Of a stretch of DNA of 10,013 nucleotides, positions 1 to 7,047 are shown one piece after another. The stretch spans positions 1 through 10,013 of the forward strand of contig SOJS01000063.1 of the NCBI GenBank assembly GCA_004376435.1. Direction: 5' to 3'. Every line of letters starts with the position of its first letter. Position 1 is the stretch's first letter. A program made the position numbers and the translations under genes. Below the pieces are notes generated by a model that searched no databases, was not told the DNA's origin, and was given only the letters and a program-made list of their open reading frames with translations. Origin of the DNA: Dehalococcoidia bacterium. GTDB taxonomy: Bacteria; Chloroflexota; Dehalococcoidia; Dehalococcoidales; JAUVZE01.

Positions 1-90
1 GATGAGTCCCGGTGGGCTTCGCGGACTTCAAATCCGTCGGGGGGCATTAGTAGTGTCTTCGGTGGGTTCGACTCCCATGCGCTCCCGCCA
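1..90 (+). tRNA. selC: tRNA-Sec (UCA anticodon), 5' end cut by the window edge
   Basis: Selenocysteine tRNA, charged with serine and then converted by SelA to read UGA codons. A 6-bp D stem (4-9 with 14-19) encloses the 4-nt loop CGGT. The anticodon stem (21-25 with 33-37) encloses CTTCAAA with anticodon TCA at 28-30. A very long variable arm (about 40-48 with 52-60) has a 3-nt loop. The T arm (62-66 with 74-78, loop TTCGACT) precedes the 8-nt acceptor 3' strand at 79-86, discriminator G87 and encoded CCA at 88-90. The 6-bp D stem, big variable arm and 8+5 bp acceptor/T stack are diagnostic of bacterial tRNA-Sec. The 5' acceptor strand, about 7-8 nt, lies before position 1. Its 3' 63 bases overlap the end of selB on the other strand. 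Confidence 0.95.
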
Positions 91-1926
91 CAGCACCCGC
101 TCATCGCCAACACGGCGGGTTATCTTCTTCTCGTCCAGATGCTCCAGAAATGCCTGGGCATATTTTCGGCTGGTATGAAACAAGTCCCGCACCTCAGCCA
201 GCGTTACCCTGCCCCTGGCCTTAATATGAGCTACTACCTTTGATACCATATCATTATAGGTCGGGGCTAGAAAGACAATATTGCTGCTTACCCTCACCAC
301 CTGCTGCCGCTCAATGAGCAGAGTGAGCAAATCGGGCTCAATTTTGAGGTCAGTGGGCGGAGAATAGGGGTCTTTGGCGATGGACTTAAGGAAGACGTCA
401 ATCTTCGCCTGCTGAGCCGGGGTAAGCTGGATTTGGTGTGAGGGAGAGCGTATAATTGCCCCCTCTTCAACCAGAATGCCCTCCTCCCCCAGCCGCTGCC
501 GAGCCGCCGCCGAGTATCCTCCCAGCTTCAGCCGGCTGGCTAGCTCCACCTTGGGCATACCAGGGCGGGTCGGGAAGCGGCGGTGGTAGTCCTCAACTAT
601 AGCCAGTGCCTTTCCGCTCAGCTTCTCCCAGCCCAGCTTGGTGAGGAGAAGACGGTGCTCACCCAGAGAAACTAGCTGACCCTGCTGGATAAGGGTCTCC
701 ACGGCTTTCTGAGCACTGCTGGCGGGCAGATTGCATTGAGCCAGGAGGCCATCAAGCGCCAGCGGCTGTCTTGTCTCCACCAGAGCGGCAATAATCTCCT
801 CAGCAGTGCCTTCCTTTCTCACCTTCAGGTTTTGAATAATATGGGGGCGAAAGCGGCGCAGCCGCTTATCATGGACACCGACAATCTCGCCACCGCCAAG
901 GGTATCTTCGGGGGAGCGGATAATAAAGCGGTCGCCACTAACTACAGCCACCGGCTTATTCAACAAAAACTGAGCCCAGGTAACCTCTCCCGGCTGAATT
1001 TCCTCCTTCTCCAAAAGGCGCACCTTAGCCATTACCTCGGTAGCCCCGGTATGAAGGCTGACGGTGGTGCTATGCCGCAGGCGGCGGAGATAGGGCAGCA
1101 GATGGAGTCTGGCAGTGAGCATCATGGTGGGCAGTAACCAGCCAGGCTTGGTGAGCACATCGCCGCGCTGGAGCTGGGCGGTGGTAACGCCAACCAGATT
1201 GGCAGCCACCCGGCTGCCGGGAGTAGCCACCTTAATGGCGGATTTGTGTGTCTGCAACCCCCGCAGGCGCGACTTTAGAGCGGCGGGGATAATCTCCACC
1301 TCCTGTCCCACCGCAAGTGAGCCGTCAATTAATGTCCCGGTGACTACCGTGCCGGCACCGACGATGGTAAAAACGCGGTCTATGGCAAGTCTTGGTTTCC
1401 CCAAGTCCTTTCTCGGTTCGGCAGTGCTTAGGAGATTATCAATAGCCGCCACCAGGTCAGGCAGGCCTTCACCGGTTACCGCCGAGACGGGGATAATCGG
1501 TGCCTGGGCTAGGGTAGTAGGGGCAATCAGCTCCTCCACCTCCATCCTGACCAGGCTCAAAAGCTCATCATCCACAGTATCCTTTTTAGTGATGGCGACA
1601 ACCCCTCTTTTTATTTCAAGGAGGTCGATAATAGCCAGGTGCTCTCTGGTCTGGGGCATCACCCCTTCATTGGCGGCGACAACAAGCAGGGCAAGGTCAA
1701 TGCCACCCACCCCAGCCAGCATGTTCCTGACAAACCGCTCATGACCGGGGACATCAACAACCCCCACCTCCTGCCCGCTGGGTAGCTTAAACCAGGCAAA
1801 GCCGAGGTCAATGGTCATCCCCCGCTCTTTTTCCTCGCGTAATCGGTCAGGGTCAATTCCAGTTAGGGCATGCACCAAAACTGACTTGCCGTGGTCTATA
1901 TGCCCGGCCGTACCCAGCACAAACAT
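28..1926 (-). CDS. selB: Selenocysteine-specific translation elongation factor SelB
   Basis: GTPase that carries Sec-tRNA-Sec to the ribosome at UGA codons followed by a SECIS hairpin. The N-terminal EF-Tu-like part shows G1 GHIDHGKS (residues 8-15), the switch-I Thr38 in GMTID, G3 DVPGHE (58-63), G4 TKKD (113-116) and G5 SA (148-149). Beta-barrel domains follow to about residue 345. The remainder is the run of winged-helix domains that in SelB binds the SECIS, ending near RRVGDERVL. Length 632 aa is normal for the family. The ATG has a GGAGGG Shine-Dalgarno (1932-1937) 5 nt upstream. It sits 30 bp after selA on the same strand, so the two are probably co-transcribed. Oddity: the last 20 residues, from Trp to Ile, are encoded antisense to tRNA-Sec, and the TGA stop is the complement of its TCA anticodon. 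Confidence 0.97.
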   Translation of the reverse strand: MFVLGTAGHIDHGKSVLVHALTGIDPDRLREEKERGMTIDLGFAWFKLPSGQEVGVVDVPGHERFVRNMLAGVGGIDLALLVVAANEGVMPQTREHLAIIDLLEIKRGVVAITKKDTVDDELLSLVRMEVEELIAPTTLAQAPIIPVSAVTGEGLPDLVAAIDNLLSTAEPRKDLGKPRLAIDRVFTIVGAGTVVTGTLIDGSLAVGQEVEIIPAALKSRLRGLQTHKSAIKVATPGSRVAANLVGVTTAQLQRGDVLTKPGWLLPTMMLTARLHLLPYLRRLRHSTTVSLHTGATEVMAKVRLLEKEEIQPGEVTWAQFLLNKPVAVVSGDRFIIRSPEDTLGGGEIVGVHDKRLRRFRPHIIQNLKVRKEGTAEEIIAALVETRQPLALDGLLAQCNLPASSAQKAVETLIQQGQLVSLGEHRLLLTKLGWEKLSGKALAIVEDYHRRFPTRPGMPKVELASRLKLGGYSAAARQRLGEEGILVEEGAIIRSPSHQIQLTPAQQAKIDVFLKSIAKDPYSPPTDLKIEPDLLTLLIERQQVVRVSSNIVFLAPTYNDMVSKVVAHIKARGRVTLAEVRDLFHTSRKYAQAFLEHLDEKKITRRVGDERVLWRERMGVEPTEDTTNAPRRI

Positions 1927-1956
1927 AGTAGCCCTCCGCCAAAAAATTAACTGATA

Positions 1957-3330
1957 TCAAGCATGGGTGGCTAGTTCCTTAAGAGCCTCAAGGACAATCT
2001 TGTCCTCTTCAGGAAGGACTGAGCGCGGGTCAAGGAGCAATTTGTCGCCGCTAATGCGCCCGATGATGGGAGTCTGCCGAGACCGCAGCCGCCGGCTTAA
2101 GGCAGGGGCGGTGTTTTTGCCACCCCGCCCACCAATGGCGACCAGCTTCGTGGGCAGGGTGCCGCCAGGCAGGCTGCCGCCGCCTATCATCGTCTCCCCG
2201 TCCACCACCCGAGCCAGACTGCCAGCCGCTTCAGCCCATCTTCTGGCGCGATTGTTAATCTCCTCCACCGGTGCCGAGACCATGCGCCATACCGGTATCT
2301 TCTCCAATGCCTCACCCTTAAGGTAGTGGACTAATGTCGCCACCAGACCGGCCAGCCTTATCTTGTCAATGCGCACTGCCCGCGCCAACGGGTGCTTCCG
2401 CAACTTATCAACAAGCTGTTTTTTGCCGACAATAATGCCAGCCTGAGGACCGCCCATAAGCTTGTCGCCAGAAAAGAAGACCAGGCCGGCGCCAGAAGCA
2501 ACGCTCTGCCCCACAGTAGGCTCAGGGTCAAGCCCGAAATTGGAAGTGTCTAGAAAGCAGCCACTACCCAGGTCGTCAAAAACTGGCAGGTCATGGCGGT
2601 TAGAAAGCGTTACCAGTTCGTCAAGAGTAACAGAGTGAATAAAACCCATCAGCCGGAAGTTGCTGGAGTGAACACGCATCAGGGCTGCTGTTCGCGGGTT
2701 AATGACCGCCTCATAGTCAGCAAAATAGGTGCAGTTGGTCGTCCCCACCTCAACCAGCTTGGCCCCGCTCTGACGCATTACATCGGGGATGCGGAAGCCA
2801 CCCCCAATCTCCACCGCCTGACTGCGGGAAACAACCACTTCCTTCCTTCTGGCTAGGGCGGTAAGGGCGAGCAGCACCGCCGAGGCATTGTTGTTTACCA
2901 CCAGCGCCGCCTCAGCCCCGCTTAGCTGGCACAGAAGCTGTTCAATGTGGCTGTTGCGGGAGCCCCGCTTGCCGCTCTCAAGGTCAAATTCCAGATTGCA
3001 GTAACCGCCGGCAACATCATCCATAGCCGTCATTGCCTCCTTGCTGAGCGGGGCACGACCCAAGTTGGTATGGAGTATGACGCCGGTGGCATTAACCAAG
3101 GGGCAGGGGCTGGGGCTGGTCAGGGCGCGTGCCTGGTCACAAACAGCGTCCACTATCTCATCAAGGGAGGGGCAGGGCTTGCCGGCGGCAATTAACTGGC
3201 GGCTGCGCTCCAGGTGGTGACGAACCAGGTCTAAAAGCAGGCTATGGGGATAGGTCTTCTCAAGCTGCCTGACCTGTTCCTCAGAGAGCACCTTGTCAAC
3301 ACTGGGCAGATGGCGAAGCATGCTTTCCAT
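1957..3330 (-). CDS. selA: L-seryl-tRNA(Sec) selenium transferase SelA
   Basis: PLP-dependent enzyme that converts seryl-tRNA-Sec to selenocysteinyl-tRNA-Sec using selenophosphate made by SelD. The N-terminal helical tRNA-binding region has the family pattern LRHLPSVDKVL (5-15). It is followed by the substrate-site motif NATGVILHTNLGRAPLS (80-96), RGSRNSHIE (122-130), and the cofactor-binding FSGDKLMGGPQAG (286-298) in which Lys290 is the expected PLP lysine. At 457 aa it matches the usual length of about 460. The first ATG (3330) has a GGTGGGG stretch (3334-3340) only 3 nt away. A second in-frame ATG, at residue 4, has better spacing and is a credible alternative start. It is the first gene of the leftward selA-selB operon and is divergent from selD. 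Confidence 0.97.
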   Translation of the reverse strand: MESMLRHLPSVDKVLSEEQVRQLEKTYPHSLLLDLVRHHLERSRQLIAAGKPCPSLDEIVDAVCDQARALTSPSPCPLVNATGVILHTNLGRAPLSKEAMTAMDDVAGGYCNLEFDLESGKRGSRNSHIEQLLCQLSGAEAALVVNNNASAVLLALTALARRKEVVVSRSQAVEIGGGFRIPDVMRQSGAKLVEVGTTNCTYFADYEAVINPRTAALMRVHSSNFRLMGFIHSVTLDELVTLSNRHDLPVFDDLGSGCFLDTSNFGLDPEPTVGQSVASGAGLVFFSGDKLMGGPQAGIIVGKKQLVDKLRKHPLARAVRIDKIRLAGLVATLVHYLKGEALEKIPVWRMVSAPVEEINNRARRWAEAAGSLARVVDGETMIGGGSLPGGTLPTKLVAIGGRGGKNTAPALSRRLRSRQTPIIGRISGDKLLLDPRSVLPEEDKIVLEALKELATHA

Positions 3331-3340
3331 TTACCCCACC

Positions 3341-3368
3341 ATTTTACTATATTCGGGCTCACTTTCAA
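3341..3368 (-). promoter_or_regulatory. Possible selA-selB promoter
   Basis: On the minus strand TTGAAA (complement of 3363-3368) and TAAAAT (complement of 3341-3346) are separated by 16 bp. Transcription would start near 3334, giving a leader of only a few nucleotides before the first selA ATG, or about 12 nt before the ATG of residue 4. The hexamers are imperfect and the short leader makes this tentative. Some promoter is needed here because selD is transcribed divergently. Confidence 0.35.
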
Positions 3369-3389
3369 AATCATCCCCCAGCGGCAGCT

Positions 3390-3419
3390 TTGCCTTTCTG
3401 ATGCCGAGAGTGCTACAAT
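3390..3419 (+). promoter_or_regulatory. Probable selD promoter with extended -10
   Basis: TTGCCT (3390-3395) and TACAAT (3414-3419) are spaced 18 bp apart, with TG at 3411-3412 forming an extended -10. The start would be near 3426, just before the GGAGG ribosome site (3427-3431), giving a very short leader before ATG 3438. The same TTGCCTTTC and AGTGCTA-C/T-AAT blocks recur at 6975-7002 before the regulator gene, which supports both as house-keeping-type promoters. Confidence 0.6.
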
Positions 3420-3437
3420 ACCAGACGGAGGCGCTAA

Positions 3438-4487
3438 ATGGATAGCAGAAAAGACCCCCGCTTGACCGAGAGTGTTCGCGGGGCCGGTTGAGCTTCTAAA
3501 TTGGGTCCGGGAGACCTAAAAAAGGCGCTATGTGATTTGCCCTTAATAGCTAACCCGAATGTGATTCGTGGCATGGCAAATCTGGATGATGCCGGCGTCT
3601 ACAAGCTAACGGACGAGCTGGCTATCATTCAGACGGTAGATTTCTTCACGCCCATAGTTGATGACCCGTACACATTTGGTCAGATTGCTGCCGCCAATGC
3701 CCTAAGTGATGTCTATGCCATGGGCGGCCAGCCAGTGACGGCCATGAATTTAGTCTGCTTTCCCACCAAGTCCCTGGCTATCTCGGTATTGAAGGCTGTC
3801 CTGCGCGGCGGGATAGATAAGATGAGTGAGGCCGGGGTGGCTCTGGTGGGGGGGCACAGCATTGATGATGCTGAACTCAAGTACGGCTTTTCTGTTACCG
3901 GTATCGTGCACCCCGAGAAGATAGTGACCAATGCCGGCGCCAGGGCAGGGGACATGGTCATACTCACCAAACCACTGGGCACGGGCATAATAAGCACCGC
4001 CCTCAAAGCCAAAATGGTAAAAGAGGCGACAATAGCCAAGCTGACAAGGTGCATGGTAACCTTAAACAGCCAGGCTTCGGAGCTAATGCAGGAGGTGGGT
4101 GTCCATGCCTGCACCGACGTCACCGGTTTTGGGCTGCTCGGTCACACCGTTCAGCTAGCCCAAAACAGCCAGGTGGGCATCAACCTCAAGGCTTCTTCTA
4201 TCCCCTCCTTCCCTGAAGCCGGCGAGTTTGCCAGACAAGGAATGTGCCCGGCCGGTCTACAGCGCAACCGGGAATTTTACTCACCATCAGTTAAAATTGC
4301 CCCCGAATTGCCTGATTACAGGCAGGATATCCTCTTTGACCCGCAGACCTCCGGCGGCTTGCTAATTTGTTTAAGCCCGGAGGGAGCGGAAAGGCTGCTC
4401 AAGCAGCTAAAGCGGGCGGGCGTGGCAGATGCAGCTATCATTGGCGAGGTGGTCAGCCAGCCAAGGGGGGTGGTCACCGTAAAGTAA
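3438..4487 (+). CDS. selD: Selenophosphate synthetase SelD, itself a selenoprotein (in-frame UGA = Sec18)
   Basis: Makes selenophosphate from selenide and ATP, the selenium donor for SelA. ATG 3438 lies 6 nt after GGAGG (3427-3431). The next 17 codons are open up to TGA at 3489-3491, and the frame continues without a break to TAA at 4485-4487, 349 residues in all. Around the UGA the protein reads GAGUASKLGPGDL, which matches the family active site (E. coli GAGCGCKISP, Cys17 and Lys20). Here these are Sec18 and Lys21. Later motifs are DDAGVY (50-55), TVDFFTPIVDDP, SDVYAMGG, GGHSIDD and TDVTGFGLLGH, as in SelD. A SECIS-like hairpin directly follows the UGA. A start at TTG 3501 (Leu22) would give a protein lacking both catalytic residues, so it is rejected. 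pgi follows 66 bp downstream. Confidence 0.95.
3489..3526 (+). promoter_or_regulatory. UGA(Sec) codon plus bacterial SECIS-like hairpin inside selD
   Basis: After TGA 3489-3491 the mRNA can fold into a lower stem (3492-3495 with 3523-3526), an asymmetric internal loop (3496-3500 opposite 3520-3522) and a 7-bp upper stem, TTGGGTC (3501-3507) with GACCTAA (3513-3519). The apical loop is CGGGA (3508-3512). The loop begins 16 nt after the UGA and carries G in its second position, both in line with the published description of bacterial SECIS elements. The fold was worked out by eye, with G-U pairs at 3494-3524 and 3503-3517. Confidence 0.8.
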
Positions 4488-4553
4488 GCACCACCAGCCC
4501 CCATAAAGATACTTCGGGGCAATCAATGACCCCATACTGTTGAGTTATTGCGC

Positions 4554-6158
4554 ATGGACAATTATCTTAGCGATGTAGAGGCGGCTCTGTCTGACCTCGG
4601 TCAAGGCGACATAGTGGCTCGAATTTGGCGGAGGGAACATACTGTCTGGAAACCGGAACCGACCGAGATTACAAACCGCCTCGGCTGGCTTACCGTTGCC
4701 GACCAAATGTCGAGGCAGATGCCGGCCCTGCAGTCCTTTGCCCAGGAGATAATTGAGGCTGGCTTTCGCCAGGTGGTCCTCCTTGGTATGGGTGGCAGTA
4801 GTCTTGGGGCTGAGGTGCTAAGGCAGACATTTGGCAGTGCCGCCGGCTATCCTGAAATCATAGTGTTGGACTCAACCATGCCCGCTTGGGTGCAATCGGT
4901 GACACAGGCTACCGACCCGGCGCGCACCTTGTTTCTGGTCTCCTCAAAATCTGGCACCACCACCGAGCCTCTCTGCCTCTACCGCTACTTTAGAAATCTT
5001 GTGGAGATAGCTATCGGGAAGGATAAAGCAGGGGGGAGCTTTGTTACAATAACCGACCCCGGTACGCCACTGGCGAGACTGGCGACAAGGGAAAGGTTCC
5101 GACGCATTTTCCTAAACCCGCCCGACATCGGCGGACGCTACTCTGTCCTTTCCTACTTCGGCTTAGTTCCAGCCGCTCTGGCTGGTATCAACATCACAAG
5201 GCTGCTTGAGCAGGCAGGCGGAATGAGAGAGGCATGCGCCCCCGGTGTGCCCATCCGTGATAATCCCGGTGCCTGGCTGGGAGCATACCTGGCTACTCTA
5301 GCCTTAAAAGGGAGAGATAAGCTTACGGTTATTACCTCACCCGCCATCTCAAGCTTCGGGCTCTGGCTAGAGCAGCTTATTGCCGAGAGCACGGGCAAAG
5401 AGGGCAAGGGCATTGTACCGGTTGTTGGCGAGCCCCTGGTGGAAGCCGACTATTATGGTGATGACCGCTTCTTTGTCTTTTTGCGCCTTGAGGATGACAA
5501 CAACTCTGGAATAGATACAGCAATAGAGCGTATCCGCTCTTGGGCACAACCAATGCTGGTTCTGGAGCTAAAAGATAGGTACGACCTGGGAGCCGAGTTC
5601 TACCGCTGGCAGTTTGCCACCGCCATAGCCGGGGCAATGCTGGGTATCAATCCCTTTGACCAGCCCAATGTCCAGCAGACCAAGGACGCCACAGAGCGCC
5701 TGCTTGGGGAGTATATCACCGCCGGCAACCTGCCTCAGATAGAGACCCCAAGCTCCTTCAGTGAACTGCTGACTAAAGTCGAAAAGGGCAGGTATCTGGC
5801 TATTATGGCTTATCTGAAAAAGACAGCCGGGGTGGACAGGGCACTGGCAGAACTCCGCCGCCGGGTGGTGGAAAAATATGGCATCGCCACCACTGTTGGC
5901 TACGGACCGTGCTTCCTGCACTCAACTGGTCAGCTTCATAAAGGAGGTCCAGCCACCGGGTTGTTCCTGCAGATAACTGCCGACCATGAGCAACAAATTC
6001 CTATCCCGGGCAAAGCCTACACTTTCGGTGTAGTGGCTGATGCCCAGGCTCTGGGAGACCTCCAGAGCCTGCAGTCAATAGGGCGGAGTGTCGTCAGGGT
6101 TCATTTCAGACGCGGTGACCAAGCCAGCATCTTAAAGCTGGTGAAAGAATTGAAATAG
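4554..6158 (+). CDS. pgi: Glucose-6-phosphate isomerase, related to the isomerase half of Tal-Pgi fusions
   Basis: Interconverts glucose 6-phosphate and fructose 6-phosphate in the cytoplasm. The SIS sugar-isomerase folds are clear: LGMGGSSLG (77-85), the phosphate-binding SSKSGTTTE (130-138), LNPPDIGGRYSVLS, ESTGKEGKG (278-286) with the likely catalytic Glu278, and NPFDQPNVQQTKD (366-378). The C-terminal FLHSTGQLHKGGP (454-466) is typical of the isomerase part of bifunctional transaldolase/isomerase proteins. At 534 aa it has only that part, and no transaldolase domain precedes it. ATG 4554 is preferred to TTG 4548, two codons upstream, but neither has a good Shine-Dalgarno. It follows selD by 66 bp and precedes the epimerase gene by 19 bp, so the pair is probably one transcript. 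The exact substrate is inferred from family motifs. Confidence 0.88.
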   Translation: MDNYLSDVEAALSDLGQGDIVARIWRREHTVWKPEPTEITNRLGWLTVADQMSRQMPALQSFAQEIIEAGFRQVVLLGMGGSSLGAEVLRQTFGSAAGYPEIIVLDSTMPAWVQSVTQATDPARTLFLVSSKSGTTTEPLCLYRYFRNLVEIAIGKDKAGGSFVTITDPGTPLARLATRERFRRIFLNPPDIGGRYSVLSYFGLVPAALAGINITRLLEQAGGMREACAPGVPIRDNPGAWLGAYLATLALKGRDKLTVITSPAISSFGLWLEQLIAESTGKEGKGIVPVVGEPLVEADYYGDDRFFVFLRLEDDNNSGIDTAIERIRSWAQPMLVLELKDRYDLGAEFYRWQFATAIAGAMLGINPFDQPNVQQTKDATERLLGEYITAGNLPQIETPSSFSELLTKVEKGRYLAIMAYLKKTAGVDRALAELRRRVVEKYGIATTVGYGPCFLHSTGQLHKGGPATGLFLQITADHEQQIPIPGKAYTFGVVADAQALGDLQSLQSIGRSVVRVHFRRGDQASILKLVKELK

Positions 6159-6177
6159 CAGTGTAAAGGAAGTAAAG

Positions 6178-6825
6178 ATGGCTAAAATTAAAAAGGTTGT
6201 ACCGGCTATTCTAACCGATGACCGCCAAGCTCTGGAAACCATGGTGCACCAAGTAGAGAGTTTTGCCAGCTATGTGCAGTTTGATATCATGGATGGCCGC
6301 TTTGTGCCCTCACAGAGCATAACCTATCAGGATTTGATGGCACTGCCCATGAAAATTGGCTGGGAAGCCCACCTCATGGTGGAGCGCCCCGAGGACTACC
6401 TGATAAATTTTGGGGAAGCCGGGGCGCAGAGGGTAATCTTTCACTATGAGGCTACTTCATCGCCGCACCTTGTTATCTCAAAAGCCAGGGAACTTGGTCT
6501 GGGGGTGGGGTTAGCCATCAACCCGGAAACAGATGTTGATGCCTTTGTCCATCTGGTTGATGACATAGACTCGGTTCTTTTCCTGACCGTTAACCCCGGC
6601 TTTTATGGCAGCAGGTTTATACCGGAGGTGCTGGGCAGGGTGGCTGAGCTTCGCCGCCGCTTTCCCAATATTGAAATAGGCGCCGATGGCGGCATCAAGG
6701 AAAGCAACATCGTCCAAGTTGCCAGCGCCGGCGTCGGCGTGCTCTATGTGGGCAGCGCCATATTCCGGCAGGCAAATCCAGCGGAAAAGTACCGTAATCT
6801 TGTCTCCCGGCTCCAAAAAGCCTAA
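6178..6825 (+). CDS. Ribulose-phosphate 3-epimerase-like TIM-barrel protein with a substituted metal ligand
   Basis: Expected to interconvert ribulose 5-phosphate and xylulose 5-phosphate in the pentose phosphate pathway. Family signatures in order: PAILTDD (9-15), FDIMDGRFVPS (35-45), AHLMVERP (64-71), IFHYEA (87-92), GLAINPETD (111-119), LTVNPGFYGSRF (136-147), the second catalytic Asp170 in GADGGI (168-173), and phosphate-binding VGSAIF (191-196). Length 215 aa is normal. Oddity: the first metal-ligand His of the usual H-x-D-x-MDG motif is Gln34 here, while Asp36, His65 and Asp170 are kept. The loop PGFYGS also departs from the usual PGFGGQ. This may be a divergent epimerase subfamily or an enzyme for another ketose phosphate, so no symbol is given. 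ATG 6178 has AAAGGAAG at 6166-6172. It is co-directional with pgi 19 bp upstream, which fits joint sugar-phosphate metabolism. Confidence 0.85.
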   Translation: MAKIKKVVPAILTDDRQALETMVHQVESFASYVQFDIMDGRFVPSQSITYQDLMALPMKIGWEAHLMVERPEDYLINFGEAGAQRVIFHYEATSSPHLVISKARELGLGVGLAINPETDVDAFVHLVDDIDSVLFLTVNPGFYGSRFIPEVLGRVAELRRRFPNIEIGADGGIKESNIVQVASAGVGVLYVGSAIFRQANPAEKYRNLVSRLQKA

Positions 6826-6848
6826 AAGCCCCTGACCAATCAGGAATG

Positions 6849-6886
6849 TAACCCTGGCAAAATAGAGTGATTTTGTAGAAGGGTTA
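6849..6886 (+). other. Two-part hairpin downstream of the epimerase gene
   Basis: TAACCCT (6849-6855) pairs with AGGGTTA (6880-6886). Inside it CAAAAT (6858-6863) pairs with ATTTTG (6870-6875) around a 6-nt loop. The two stems are separated by a small internal loop. It starts 23 bp after the epimerase stop. There is no T-run after it, so it is not a standard intrinsic terminator. It could stabilise the 3' end of the pgi-epimerase mRNA or assist termination. The rest of 6826-6974 shows no gene, apart from a small CCTGA-CCAA-TCAGG inverted repeat just after the stop. Confidence 0.4.
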
Positions 6887-6974
6887 TTAACGACTTAGCT
6901 CCGACCTGGCCAGACCGTGGGCTGTCAAGCAGAGAGGGAATGCTGTATAAAGTATTCTTGCGATGAGTTCCTGA

Positions 6975-7002
6975 TTGCCTTTCCTCACAGAAGTGCTATA
7001 AT
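6975..7002 (+). promoter_or_regulatory. Promoter of the winged-helix regulator gene
   Basis: TTGCCT (6975-6980), a 16-bp spacer, and a perfect TATAAT (6997-7002) extended by TG at 6994-6995. Transcription would start near 7009, leaving a leader of about 39 nt to ATG 7048 that contains an inverted repeat. The hexamers and spacer closely match the selD promoter. Confidence 0.75.
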
Positions 7003-7020
7003 GGCAACAGTCAAGCGTAG

Positions 7021-7035
7021 TTGATTAATAATCAA
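7021..7035. promoter_or_regulatory. Inverted repeat, candidate operator for autoregulation
   Basis: TTGATT-AAT-AATCAA is a perfect 6-bp inverted repeat with a 3-bp centre. It lies between the predicted transcription start (about 7009) and the regulator's ATG, a usual place for a repressor to block its own gene. Its right half continues as ATAATCAATT (7028-7037), a 10-mer that also occurs at the -10 of the downstream secreted-protein gene. Binding by the encoded regulator is inferred. Confidence 0.45.
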
Positions 7036-7047
7036 TTCTGGTAGATT

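Noticed and set aside
1..30. selB reading through its TGA as Sec toward position 1
   Set aside because: The SelB fold ends before the tRNA overlap, and the codons beyond the TGA are antisense to the rest of tRNA-Sec with no SelB-like residues.
736..1744. Long open frames on the + strand opposite selB
   Set aside because: They lie antisense to a clearly conserved gene, lack family motifs and ribosome sites, and are explained by codon bias of selB.
3501..4487. selD starting at TTG 3501
   Set aside because: This start has no ribosome site and removes the catalytic Sec and Lys. ATG 3438 with GGAGG and a Sec codon restores the full family N-terminus.
4497..4520. GCCCC/GGGGC inverted repeat after selD as a terminator
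   Set aside because: It has only 5 bp of stem around a 15-nt loop and no T-run, so it is not a credible terminator. selD and pgi may be co-transcribed.
5153..5921. Open frames on the minus strand within pgi
   Set aside because: Low-complexity antisense translations of a conserved enzyme gene with no supporting start signals.
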